The notes under the pieces: model-generated | The model's database searches: none | Told to the model about the DNA's origin: nothing | What the model saw: only the letters and a program-made list of their open reading frames with translations | Virus record (IMG/VR): IMGVR_UViG_3300025849_003027 | Span: 1-28,883 of that record | DNA length: 28,883 nt | Reading direction: 5' to 3' (one strand) | From: a virus | Program-made: the position numbers and the translations under genes | In this document: positions 14,398 to 23,382 of the stretch, one piece after another | How the letters are laid out: each line of letters begins with the position of its first letter | How positions within the stretch are numbered: position 1 is the stretch's first letter

Positions 14398-17166
14398 GTG
14401 AGTGAAAGAGAATATATTGTAAGTTTACATCGCGGAGTAGATGCAGAACAATTTAATCAAGATATGATAACATCAACAGGCGCAGGTTCGATACCAAATA
14501 GAACTGTTGATGTATCTAATGCTAGACCTGGTTCTTATAGGATTACACATTATGCATTAACAGATGCAGAAGCAACAGAATTAAAAAATGATTCAAGAGT
14601 AGTTGCAGTTGAAGTAAATCCGGAAGATAGAGACGATCTTATAATTACACATAAACGAATACAAGAAACAGTATTTGATAAAACAACTAGTGATTCTGGC
14701 GCATTTGTAAACTGGGGATTGCGTAGAATAAATGATGCTACAAATTTATATAGTGGTAATACAGCGCCCGGCGGCTATAATTTTACTATAGACGGAACAG
14801 GTGTCGATATAGTTATACAAGATAGTGGCATACAGTTTGCTCACGAAGAATGGAATGACTATAACGGAGAACAGAGATTACAACGTGTTAATTGGTATAC
14901 CGAATCTGGAATATTAGGCACCCAGCCTGGAGGATTTTATGCAGATTATGACGGACACGGAACACACGTTGCAGGAATAGTTGCAGGAAGAATATTTGGG
15001 TGGGCCAAAGGTGCAAATATTTATTCTATGAAAATACAGGGACTACAAGGACCATCTGATCCTGGATTTGGTATTCCAGCAATAGGTAGTTTTGATCTTA
15101 TTAAAAACTGGCATCTTAATAAACCTATTGAGCCTACTACTGGTTACAGACGACCAACAGTTGTAAATTTAAGTTGGGGATATAGTTCGTACTTTTCAGG
15201 TGTTACAGGCGGAGTATATAGAGGCACTCCTTGGTCCGGATCATCTAGGGATGCAACAAAAGGTATGATCGGAGCAGATGATGGTACAGGAATAGCTTAT
15301 CCTACAAGAGTTGCTGCTATAGATGTCGAAATACAAGAATTAATAGATGCAGGTGTTCATGTCTGTATAGCTGCTGGTAATACATTTCAAAAAATTGATG
15401 TTCCGGGAGGCTTAGATTATGATAATTATTTTACAAGTAACATTTATCCAGGTCAACTATATTATAACAGAGGCGGTTCTCCATATGATGACGAAGCATA
15501 TATTATAGGTAATGTAGATAGTGAAATACATTCAGGAGGACTAGAACAAAAAGCTGCTAGTTCAGAAACAGGTCCAGGAGTTATGTATTATGCACCTGGA
15601 ACAAACATAATGAGTTCAAGTAGTAATCAAAATCTTTATACTACAGGTGCATATCAATTTGGTAATTCTTTTTGGAAGCAAATGAATATAAGTGGTTCTA
15701 GTATGGCATCACCTCAAGTAGCAGGTATGCTTACTTTGTTCTTGCAATTGAATCCAGGTGCAACACCTGCACAAGCAAAAGATTTTATAGACAGAACAAT
15801 AAAAACAAATCAGCTATTTGATAGTGGACTGGACAATGATTATAATAACGAAAGATCATTGTTAGGTGGAAACAATAAGTTTATCTTTAATAAATTTAAT
15901 AGTTCAAAACAAATTGATGTTAGGTTTCCAGATACTGAAACATATAATATAATTGTAAATCCTGAAACAATATCCGAAGGCCAGTCAGTTACAATTATAC
16001 TTAATACTACAAATGTTGTAAATGGAACTAATGTGCCATTTACAATTAGTGGCGTTACAAGCGAAGATATCGGCGGACAAGATTTAACAGGTGTATTTGT
16101 TGTAAATAATAACACAGCATCAATTACATTGAACACAGTAGAGGATATACTTACAGAGGGAAATGAAACTCTTGTAATATCTTTAGACAATGGGAGTGCT
16201 ATCGCAGGGGTATTTATTTTAGATAGCTCTGTAGGAGCAAATGCTCCTACCTATCAGCTTTATCGATCAGCAGCAAGTGTAAATGAAAATGAAACATTTG
16301 ATATTACATTAATTACAAACTTTGTAGCCGCCGGCACTACAATACCTTATACTATTACAGGTATATCTAGCGACGACATCAATGGAGAAAGTTTAACAGG
16401 TGTGTTTACTATATCTGGAAACAGAGCTGATAAAACATTTACTATTACTGCTGATAGATCTACAGAGACAAATGAAACATTTACTATTGCATTAGATAAT
16501 GGTGCAAGTACAATAGATGTAATTATAAATGATACAAGTCAAACACCTACATTTTCGTTAAGTGCAGATACAAATCCAGTACCAGAAGGTACAAGTGTCA
16601 CTGTATCGTTATTAACTACAGAAAAAGATGACGGAGATATTGTAAATTATACAATAACCGGAGTATCATCTAATGATTTAAACTTTGCAAGTTTAAATGG
16701 ACAATTTACAATTAATTCAAATAGTGCATCTCAAAACTTTTTAATTACTCCAGATTTAACTACAGAGGGTTTAGAAACTATGACACTAAGCCTAGACAAT
16801 GGTAGCGATAGTATAGACATAGATATATCTGACACAAGTCCAAATAGACCTAGCGGAGTTAGTAGAAATATAAGCATCGCAAACGGTTATACTATAACTG
16901 GTACAGACTCTACTGGATTGTTAAATGGAGATAATTTAACTATCAATTTAGATTACGGTGATCAGCTAATACTTAATATTAATACTGCTGGTAATCCTTT
17001 GTTTATTAAAACTCAGCCTACTACAGGAACAGATAATCAAGTACTAGGAATACCAGGACAAGGAACAACAAGCGGAAATATAGTCTGGACACCTAGCTAC
17101 ATAGGAACATTTTATTATCAATCAAGTGTAGATGACTCCATGGGCGGACAGATCATAGTTAGCTAA
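14398..17166 (+). CDS. Subtilisin-family (S8) serine protease with adhesive C-terminal repeats
   Basis: The 922-residue protein starts at GTG 14398 with GGAG at 14384-14387. Residues 1-80 resemble an inhibitor_I9-type propeptide (EYIVSLHRGVDAEQF; SRVVAVEVNPEDR). The catalytic domain has the full S8 set: D142 in QDSGI, H187 in DGHGTHVAG, oxyanion N328 in CIAAGN and S435 in GSSMASPQVAG. Three Calx-beta-like repeats follow at about residues 516-615, 618-715 and 718-815, each with a TGVSSxDI-type strand and an E-T-x3-LDNG segment. A cupredoxin-like domain (about 819-922) ends the protein but lacks the usual metal ligands. There is no signal peptide. Placement among fibre genes suggests a virion-bound enzyme that cuts host surface protein or processes fibres. 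Proteolytic activity is strongly supported by the motifs; its target is unknown. Confidence 0.9.
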   Translation: MSEREYIVSLHRGVDAEQFNQDMITSTGAGSIPNRTVDVSNARPGSYRITHYALTDAEATELKNDSRVVAVEVNPEDRDDLIITHKRIQETVFDKTTSDSGAFVNWGLRRINDATNLYSGNTAPGGYNFTIDGTGVDIVIQDSGIQFAHEEWNDYNGEQRLQRVNWYTESGILGTQPGGFYADYDGHGTHVAGIVAGRIFGWAKGANIYSMKIQGLQGPSDPGFGIPAIGSFDLIKNWHLNKPIEPTTGYRRPTVVNLSWGYSSYFSGVTGGVYRGTPWSGSSRDATKGMIGADDGTGIAYPTRVAAIDVEIQELIDAGVHVCIAAGNTFQKIDVPGGLDYDNYFTSNIYPGQLYYNRGGSPYDDEAYIIGNVDSEIHSGGLEQKAASSETGPGVMYYAPGTNIMSSSSNQNLYTTGAYQFGNSFWKQMNISGSSMASPQVAGMLTLFLQLNPGATPAQAKDFIDRTIKTNQLFDSGLDNDYNNERSLLGGNNKFIFNKFNSSKQIDVRFPDTETYNIIVNPETISEGQSVTIILNTTNVVNGTNVPFTISGVTSEDIGGQDLTGVFVVNNNTASITLNTVEDILTEGNETLVISLDNGSAIAGVFILDSSVGANAPTYQLYRSAASVNENETFDITLITNFVAAGTTIPYTITGISSDDINGESLTGVFTISGNRADKTFTITADRSTETNETFTIALDNGASTIDVIINDTSQTPTFSLSADTNPVPEGTSVTVSLLTTEKDDGDIVNYTITGVSSNDLNFASLNGQFTINSNSASQNFLITPDLTTEGLETMTLSLDNGSDSIDIDISDTSPNRPSGVSRNISIANGYTITGTDSTGLLNGDNLTINLDYGDQLILNINTAGNPLFIKTQPTTGTDNQVLGIPGQGTTSGNIVWTPSYIGTFYYQSSVDDSMGGQIIVS

Positions 17167-17170
17167 ATAC

Positions 17171-17178
17171 TATAAATG
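17171..17178 (+). promoter_or_regulatory. Weak late-promoter-like TATAAATG
   Basis: Seven of eight bases match the T4 late octamer in the 22-base gap before the 239-aa gene. It overlaps the first base of the GGAG ribosome site (17178-17181) and lies only 10 bases from ATG 17189. A transcript starting here would have almost no leader and would probably lose the ribosome site, so this may be chance. Confidence 0.2.
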
Positions 17179-17188
17179 GAGAATCAAA

Positions 17189-17908
17189 ATGGCAGTTCAA
17201 TTAATTAATGTCGGGAATATAGCAAACGACGGTACAGGTGACGATTTAAGAGAAGCCTTTATTAAAGTTAATCAAAATTTTGAGGAACTTGACCTCCGTG
17301 ATGACGAACAAACAACGGCGTCAAATTTAGGTAACGTTGGCGAAGGTGTTTTTGCACAGAAATTAAATTACGATTTACAATTTAAAAAATTAGTTCCAGG
17401 AGCTAATGTAACACTAAATTCTACAGATACAGGTGTTACAATTAATGCTACTTCTGGAATAACACAATTGATCTTTAGTTCAGATAGTGGTAGTTTAAAT
17501 CTTTCAGGGCCGGGGCTTTTAAATGTTAACGGTGGCGAAGGAATTACAACATCAATAGTAAATGATACTTTAACAATTTCTAATACAAGTTCTTCATTAG
17601 TTACAGATACAACACCTCAATTAGGCGGCTCATTAGATGCTCAAGGTAATGATATAACTGCTGTTAATAGCATAACCGTATCTAGTATTACAGGGTTCCT
17701 TAATGGTAACATGCAAGGTAATGTATGGGGGATAGATATTAGAGATTTAGACAATGCAGTAGGAAATATTTCACAATCTTTTGACTTTGGAAATATTACA
17801 AGTACAGTTTCAAATATCTTAGAATACTTAGTAGCAAAAACAGAGGTAGACCAAGGAACAATAGTTTCTCCTGATCCGATAATTATCGATAATGGTTCAT
17901 TTATATAA
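17189..17908 (+). CDS. Short tail-fibre-like protein with shared N-terminal module (239 aa)
   Basis: Residues 1-37 carry the shared module: QLINVGNIANDGTGDDLREAF, with KVNQNFEEL after it. The rest is beta-rich and polar (GANVTLNSTDTGVTINATSG; TTPQLGGSLDAQGNDI), with the LGGSLDAQGNDI type of turn common in phage fibres. There is no recognisable enzymatic domain, signal peptide or membrane segment. GGAG precedes ATG 17189, and the gene ends 12 bases before the next large gene, whose AAGGAG overlaps the TAA region. It may form a short side fibre or a connector between larger fibres. The module relation to the proteins at 2091 and 11034 is seen; its place in the virion is inferred. Confidence 0.8.
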   Translation: MAVQLINVGNIANDGTGDDLREAFIKVNQNFEELDLRDDEQTTASNLGNVGEGVFAQKLNYDLQFKKLVPGANVTLNSTDTGVTINATSGITQLIFSSDSGSLNLSGPGLLNVNGGEGITTSIVNDTLTISNTSSSLVTDTTPQLGGSLDAQGNDITAVNSITVSSITGFLNGNMQGNVWGIDIRDLDNAVGNISQSFDFGNITSTVSNILEYLVAKTEVDQGTIVSPDPIIIDNGSFI

Positions 17909-17920
17909 GGAGTCTAATAT

Positions 17921-20900
17921 ATGTCTTTTAATCCTAAAGACACAGGAATTGTAAATAACTCTGGAATATATCCTAGTAGTACAACTATCACATCAGATGA
18001 AAACAATATAAGAATTGTTTCAGATGGAGATCCATATCCGGCAAAAGCAGGGAATCCTTTAAATAATGACGGTGTTACGGAAAGATCTGGATGGGCATTA
18101 GGAACATACATACAAACTAAAACTATCGATCTTACATTTAATTATCGTGGCGGCAGGAATAGTGCTAATCCTCAAAATGTAGAACAGGGACCGATAGGTA
18201 TTGCAACTAATGGAGTATTAATATACACATCAAAGAATAATGATATTTTATTTAACAGTGCAACAAAGCCACCGGATGAATTACACTGGGACATCTCTGT
18301 ATTCAGTGATGTTTATAAAGGTGATTTAGCAAGTGGCTATATAGACGAAACTGGTGCATATAGATATGTCACTGGTGCGTTTGTTCCGGCAGTATATTCT
18401 AGAGAACGTAAAATATATCAAAAAAACGAATACTATGGTAGTAATAGTTACGGTAATGATTTTATGCGCCATCAAGACGGACATTCTAAAATTGTAGGTT
18501 ATGCGTTTGATGGTTATCCTATCTATGGACCTTTTGGATATGACGATCCACTTGAGCCGTTATCAAGACCAATAAGAACACCGTCTGCTTACCGTTTAAG
18601 GGATAACGATGATCATAGACCTAACGGATATAAAATTACAGATACTTATAGAATTAATAATCAAGAAAGAAATTTTACACTTGGTACATTTGTAGAAGAC
18701 TATGAATACGTTTCTACTCTAAGTACACTTGATGAACACAACGGTAGATATTGTATTACTCCGGAATATCCTAACGGAACTTACGCATATTTTTTAACAT
18801 TTAAAGATAACGGGTTAGTTGAACCAGCTTATCCTTATGTAATAGGTCCTCAATCTAAACAACAAAGAACAGCAGGAATAGGCACAGCGGATATTATATC
18901 GTTATGGTCTGTTCGTAGCGGTACAGTAGTTGCTAATTTAGCTGAACGAAGACCTGTTATATTTGCACTACCTGTAACTGATGACATTTATCCTAGTGTA
19001 GAATTACTATCAGGCAATCTTCCGTCAGGAACTAGAATCGAAGGCAATAATTTAGTTGGTACTCCGTTTGAAGTAGAACGAGATACATCATATCAATTTG
19101 TGTTGCGAGCAAAATATAACGGCATTATAGACGACAGAACATTTATTATAAATGTTGTAGGACCTGACGATCCAGTATGGATTACAAATGAAGGAAGACT
19201 ACAAGTAGGATCTAATAATACACTTTATATTTTAGATAATGCACTTGTAGATTTTCAGTTATCTGCAATAGATAGCGATCTACCAGCAGGAGATGAATTA
19301 GAATATTTTATTGCAAACGGTGACGGTGAACTGCCGCCAGGATTGTCATTATCTGAAGATGGCAAAATTACAGGTGTTGTTGAACCTTTATTAGCATTAG
19401 ATAGAATAGGAAATATAGGCGGATATGATAACGAAGCATATGATACTTTTATAACTGATTTTAGTATAAAAAGTGATTTTGGATTTAGTAGTTATTATTA
19501 CGATATACTAGGTTACGACAATGCAGGTCAACCAAAAATACCAAAAAAATTAAATAGATATTATTCATTTGCTGTTACTGTTACAGATGGTGATAGTTGG
19601 GTAAGACGAGAATTTACAATATATCTTGTAGGGGACGACTATCTTAGAGCAGATAATACGATCATGCAAGCAGCGGACGGTGTATTTACAGCAGATAATA
19701 CACACTTAAGAAATCCAGTATGGCTTACACCGAGCGATCTTGGATTTAAACGAGCAAATAACTATGTTACATTATATACAGATATAATTGAAAGCGATAC
19801 ACTTGCAGGTTTTGTATTTTACGAATTATTAGATTTCAATCCTGACCGCACTCCTAGTTTACTTCCTCCGGGGTTAACTTTAAATACAGGCAGTGGAGAA
19901 ATTGCAGGTCGAGTTCCGTATCAGCCGGCAATAACAAACTCTTACAAATTTACACTTAGAGCAACAAGATTTGAAGCAGATACTGGAACAGTTGAAGTAA
20001 TAGGTACATTTAATGAAGATACATTAATAGGAAGAAATAATTTAAAAGTAGCAAAATTACCACAAGGCTTAGAAGACGGAGTAGATGATTTAGCATCTTT
20101 AAGAAATCAAGTAATTAGAATTAATGATAAAGAATACGAAATTATAAAAGTTGACGGAAGTAATAGTGATTATGATTTAATAACTTTAGATAGATCAGTA
20201 ACTCCTAAGATTAGATTGATTACAAGCCAAAGTGCAGTAATTAATGATGAAATCTTTTTTGTAAATCGTCTATCTGAAACTGAGAAAACAAGATACTTAG
20301 GTAGATTTTTAAATTTTAATGCTGTTGAAAAATATGAAATAAAGGATATTTTACCTTACCTAGAATATAGAATTAAAATGAAGGATAGTAGTGCTATTCT
20401 AATAGAAGAAACATCTCTAAATTTAAAAGTAGGCCAGGAATTTATACTAGGCGATTATGCATATTACAATGGAGCAATCTATCAACTATCAAGTACGGAC
20501 TTAGATCTATTTGGAGATCCTACAAGAATACACACAGTTGTTTCACAACAAGACGATAATGGTGCTATTATAAATGATAGCGAAGGAAACCCAGTAGTTG
20601 ATTTTAATTCTTCAAAATGGAGTTTTATATCAAATACAAGTGCAGAACTTAGTGAAACTGTAAATAGAAATATATTTGAGCAAAGACTACAAATGGATTT
20701 TGCAATGGGTGCATTACAAAGATTGTCTCCGCAGTATCAAACAAACATTTACTTAACAGAAGTTTATCCTGCAGATCCAGCTCAGCTCTGGAGTTTAAGA
20801 ATGCCATCTACAGCAAATAGTAGAAATAGTCTACTAGTAAAAAAATATTTGAAACCAACAAATCTATCATTTGTTATATACAGAGATAACGAAGATAGAG

Positions 20901-22486
20901 TTGAAATTACAAGTAATATAGAAGCAACTCCAGGACTTTTAAGAAATATTGCCAGCGGCGCAGATATAAGTATATCTATTTTCAAACGTGATTCATTTAC
21001 AAAACTAATTAAAGTTCTTGAACAAGATGAAATTGTAGACTTACCATTCAGTGATAAAACATTTGATATAAGAATAATAGGCGAAATTGACAGTACAATA
21101 GAATTTCTAACTGAACGTGATTTAGGAAATATAAAAGCTAATTTTGTTAGTACGTTTAAATTAAATGCAACTACTACTGTTCCGGATACTAATTTAATAT
21201 ATAGAATCATTTCTGGAAAACTACCTAACGGAATGAGATTAAATCTAGACGGAGATATTATTGGCAAACCTAGACAATATATAAATGATGAAGGGTTAGG
21301 ATTAACTACATTTGATAATTATTCTACAGTATTTGATAGTTTAGAATCTAAGTCTTCAACATTTGATAGAGATTTTGTCTTTACAGTAGAAGCAAAAGAT
21401 AGATTTGGTTATAGTGCTGTAACTAAAGAATTTAAAATAACTGTAGTTGATGATGACAAAATTAGATATAGTAACATATATGTAAAACCTTTGTTAGAAC
21501 CAAGACAACGTCAAAGTTTTACTAGTTTTGTAAGTAATCCTAAAATTTTTCCAAATAATAAAATTTATAGACCAGACGATCCTGAATTTGGTATACAAAC
21601 TACAATAAAAATGCTTGTATATGCAGGTATTGAAACTCAAGATATTGCTAATTTTGTTGCTGCAACATCTCTTAATCATAAAAGGACTAATTTTAAAATT
21701 GGTGATTTTAAAATGGCAGAAGCAAAACAGCCGGGTACTAATGAAGTAATATATGAAGCAATTTATCTAGAAGTAATAGATCCGTCACAACCTATAAACG
21801 GAAAGGCAAGAAAATCATTTACAGCTTCTACTACAGAAACTATAACTACAGATAGTATACAGTACGATACAAAGGATGACATTACTAATACAGGCACAGG
21901 ATTTCAAGAACTGCCTGTATATGGTAGAAACACAGTTAAGTTTGTTATTCCGAATGGTGACGATCTTATTATATTAACTAGAGATTCTAATGTAACTGTT
22001 GATGTTGACAATAATGATTTTGAAATTGAATTACGAGACGGCTCAGATGTAGAAATAGAGTTAGGAATTACTGATAGCGAACCATATAGAATAAGACCTA
22101 AAACAAATACTATAAAAGCAGATAATACAGCAATAAGAGCAAGTGATTTTAGAGATCAGAAAAAGTATATTGTTAATATAGATAACATGAGAAGTCGAAT
22201 ACAAGAAACTGGACAGGATGAAAGAGAATATTTGCCGTTATGGATGCGTACTCCGCAGGCAAATACATTTCCACAGGAATTAGATTATGTTACTGCAATT
22301 CCTGTATGTTTCTGTAAACCAGGAGAAGGTACAAATATAATGCTAAATATTAGAAATGCAATAACTAACAATTTATTTGACCAAACAAAAATTAATTTTG
22401 AATTTGATAGATATATAATCGACCAAACAAATAACAACAGTAACGAACAATATATATTGTTCGCAAATTACCAATACAACGTGTAA
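17921..22486 (+). CDS. Large structural protein with YHYH-like domain and Ig-like repeats (1521 aa)
   Basis: Near residues 184-310 is a YHYH-family domain: HSKIVGYAFDGYPIYGPFG, LDEHNGRYCITPEYPNG, and YPYVIGP. The name-giving YHYH tetrad is replaced by YAYF. After this come several cadherin/He_PIG-type Ig-like repeats, recognised by LPSGTRIEGNNLVGTP, LPPGLSLSEDGKITG, LPPGLTLNTGSGEIAG and LPNGMRLNLDGDIIGKP, each followed by a beta strand ending near FxxTVTxxD. The rest is beta-rich and of unknown fold. There is no signal peptide. A strong AAGGAG at 17907-17912 serves ATG 17921. Repeats of this type often bind carbohydrates or other proteins, so an adhesin or fibre-shaft role is likely. What the YHYH domain does in phages is not known to me. 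Confidence 0.85.
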   Translation: MSFNPKDTGIVNNSGIYPSSTTITSDENNIRIVSDGDPYPAKAGNPLNNDGVTERSGWALGTYIQTKTIDLTFNYRGGRNSANPQNVEQGPIGIATNGVLIYTSKNNDILFNSATKPPDELHWDISVFSDVYKGDLASGYIDETGAYRYVTGAFVPAVYSRERKIYQKNEYYGSNSYGNDFMRHQDGHSKIVGYAFDGYPIYGPFGYDDPLEPLSRPIRTPSAYRLRDNDDHRPNGYKITDTYRINNQERNFTLGTFVEDYEYVSTLSTLDEHNGRYCITPEYPNGTYAYFLTFKDNGLVEPAYPYVIGPQSKQQRTAGIGTADIISLWSVRSGTVVANLAERRPVIFALPVTDDIYPSVELLSGNLPSGTRIEGNNLVGTPFEVERDTSYQFVLRAKYNGIIDDRTFIINVVGPDDPVWITNEGRLQVGSNNTLYILDNALVDFQLSAIDSDLPAGDELEYFIANGDGELPPGLSLSEDGKITGVVEPLLALDRIGNIGGYDNEAYDTFITDFSIKSDFGFSSYYYDILGYDNAGQPKIPKKLNRYYSFAVTVTDGDSWVRREFTIYLVGDDYLRADNTIMQAADGVFTADNTHLRNPVWLTPSDLGFKRANNYVTLYTDIIESDTLAGFVFYELLDFNPDRTPSLLPPGLTLNTGSGEIAGRVPYQPAITNSYKFTLRATRFEADTGTVEVIGTFNEDTLIGRNNLKVAKLPQGLEDGVDDLASLRNQVIRINDKEYEIIKVDGSNSDYDLITLDRSVTPKIRLITSQSAVINDEIFFVNRLSETEKTRYLGRFLNFNAVEKYEIKDILPYLEYRIKMKDSSAILIEETSLNLKVGQEFILGDYAYYNGAIYQLSSTDLDLFGDPTRIHTVVSQQDDNGAIINDSEGNPVVDFNSSKWSFISNTSAELSETVNRNIFEQRLQMDFAMGALQRLSPQYQTNIYLTEVYPADPAQLWSLRMPSTANSRNSLLVKKYLKPTNLSFVIYRDNEDRVEITSNIEATPGLLRNIASGADISISIFKRDSFTKLIKVLEQDEIVDLPFSDKTFDIRIIGEIDSTIEFLTERDLGNIKANFVSTFKLNATTTVPDTNLIYRIISGKLPNGMRLNLDGDIIGKPRQYINDEGLGLTTFDNYSTVFDSLESKSSTFDRDFVFTVEAKDRFGYSAVTKEFKITVVDDDKIRYSNIYVKPLLEPRQRQSFTSFVSNPKIFPNNKIYRPDDPEFGIQTTIKMLVYAGIETQDIANFVAATSLNHKRTNFKIGDFKMAEAKQPGTNEVIYEAIYLEVIDPSQPINGKARKSFTASTTETITTDSIQYDTKDDITNTGTGFQELPVYGRNTVKFVIPNGDDLIILTRDSNVTVDVDNNDFEIELRDGSDVEIELGITDSEPYRIRPKTNTIKADNTAIRASDFRDQKKYIVNIDNMRSRIQETGQDEREYLPLWMRTPQANTFPQELDYVTAIPVCFCKPGEGTNIMLNIRNAITNNLFDQTKINFEFDRYIIDQTNNNSNEQYILFANYQYNV
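22444..22463. other. Perfect 20-bp palindrome near end of the 1521-aa gene
   Basis: The sequence CGAACAATAT is followed directly by its exact reverse complement. It lies within the coding sequence, 23 bases before the stop. Its fully paired, AT-rich centre could form a cruciform or serve as a binding site for a dimeric protein. There is no U-tract after it, so it is a poor intrinsic terminator. Confidence 0.6.
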
Positions 22487-22490
22487 AATA

Positions 22491-22498
22491 CATAAATA
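22491..22498 (+). promoter_or_regulatory. Candidate late promoter element CATAAATA
   Basis: Seven of eight bases match the T4 late octamer. It lies in the 30-base gap before ATG 22517, at 18 bases from the start codon, with AGAGGA at about 22504-22509 as the ribosome site. Spacing and recurrence favour a real element over chance. Confidence 0.45.
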
Positions 22499-22516
22499 TG
22501 TAAAAGAGGATAGACA

Positions 22517-23146
22517 ATGGCCAGTAATATACAAAGTAGTACAATTGATGCAGCATATCCAGTTGCTGGAGTAGATAATGATACTCAAGGATTTAGAGAT
22601 AACTTTAGTACAATTAAAGATAACTTTACAGCAGCAAAAGCAGAAATTGAACTTCTACAAAACGAAACTGTAAAACTAACAGAAAATAATAATTTTGCAG
22701 GAACCTATATTATTGATGCTAATCAGCAATCAGTAACAGGAAAAACATTTGATATAGGTGCACAAGAAGGTGATGTAGTTACTGAAATTAATTTTACTAA
22801 CGGACATTATCAATTTTTAGATATAAATTTTGCTGCATTAGTAGAGGATGGCGGTTATAAAACTGGTACTTTTAAAATTGTAGGGTTTCCCCTAGGTAAT
22901 AGTTCAGATCCAACATATGAGGATAGATTTGCAAAATTTACACTGCAAATAAACAGTACTGATATAACTATAGATAACTGGAAAATAAATTTTACAAGTG
23001 ATGCTGAAAACATGCATTTTAGTCCAAATTATCCATCACCTTTTGTTTTGCCAGCCAATGCAGATTACGGTCCAACAATAATTGAATTTTGGTCGCCAAA
23101 TGGTGGTGTAGATATATTTGTTAATTACTTAGGAAGATTTAAATAA
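22517..23146 (+). CDS. Fibre-region structural protein (209 aa)
   Basis: The N-terminus (PVAGVDNDTQGFRDNFSTI, then KDNFTAAKAEIELLQNETV) is a diverged relative of the NDGTGD...NF module at 2091, 11034 and 17189, followed by a short coiled-coil-like stretch. The rest is beta-rich (VTEINFTNGHYQFLDINFAA; TFKIVGFPLG; PTIIEFWSPNGG). It is the last gene of the fibre block and ends with VNYLGRFK. I recall similar proteins in marine T4-like phages as structural or hypothetical. AGAGGA serves the ATG. Its TAA overlaps the next start codon by one base (TAATG), so the two are coupled. A structural role is likely from context and module; the exact position in the virion is unknown. Confidence 0.75.
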   Translation: MASNIQSSTIDAAYPVAGVDNDTQGFRDNFSTIKDNFTAAKAEIELLQNETVKLTENNNFAGTYIIDANQQSVTGKTFDIGAQEGDVVTEINFTNGHYQFLDINFAALVEDGGYKTGTFKIVGFPLGNSSDPTYEDRFAKFTLQINSTDITIDNWKINFTSDAENMHFSPNYPSPFVLPANADYGPTIIEFWSPNGGVDIFVNYLGRFK

Positions 23147-23373
23147 TGCACCCTGGTGTAGGAGATTTATCTCATCTAACAGATAACGAAGTTGAAGATA
23201 AGATTATACAATTAAGTAGATATTATCATACTTGTAATAATGATGTAAAATCACAAATAATTCTAGTAATAGATACCTATAAAATAGAACAAGAAACAAG
23301 AAGATTGAATTTAAGAAAAAAAGAAGAAGATTCCGGCGAAAACGGACTTGACAATCTTATCAATATATCGTAA
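23146..23373 (+). CDS. Conserved small hypothetical protein (75 aa)
   Basis: The protein begins MHPGVGDLSHLTDNEVEDKI and continues with two amphipathic helices (IIQLSRYYHTCNNDVKSQII; VIDTYKIEQETRRLNLRKKE). The MHPGVGDLS opening is, to my recollection, conserved in marine T4-like phages near fibre or neck genes. It is highly charged and helical with no membrane segment or catalytic motif. The ATG overlaps the stop of the fibre-region gene in TAATG, indicating translational coupling and perhaps a role in virion assembly. The C-terminal tail (EEDSGENGLDNLINIS) is acidic and probably flexible. Confidence 0.75.
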   Translation: MHPGVGDLSHLTDNEVEDKIIQLSRYYHTCNNDVKSQIILVIDTYKIEQETRRLNLRKKEEDSGENGLDNLINIS

Positions 23374-23382
23374 AATATATGT

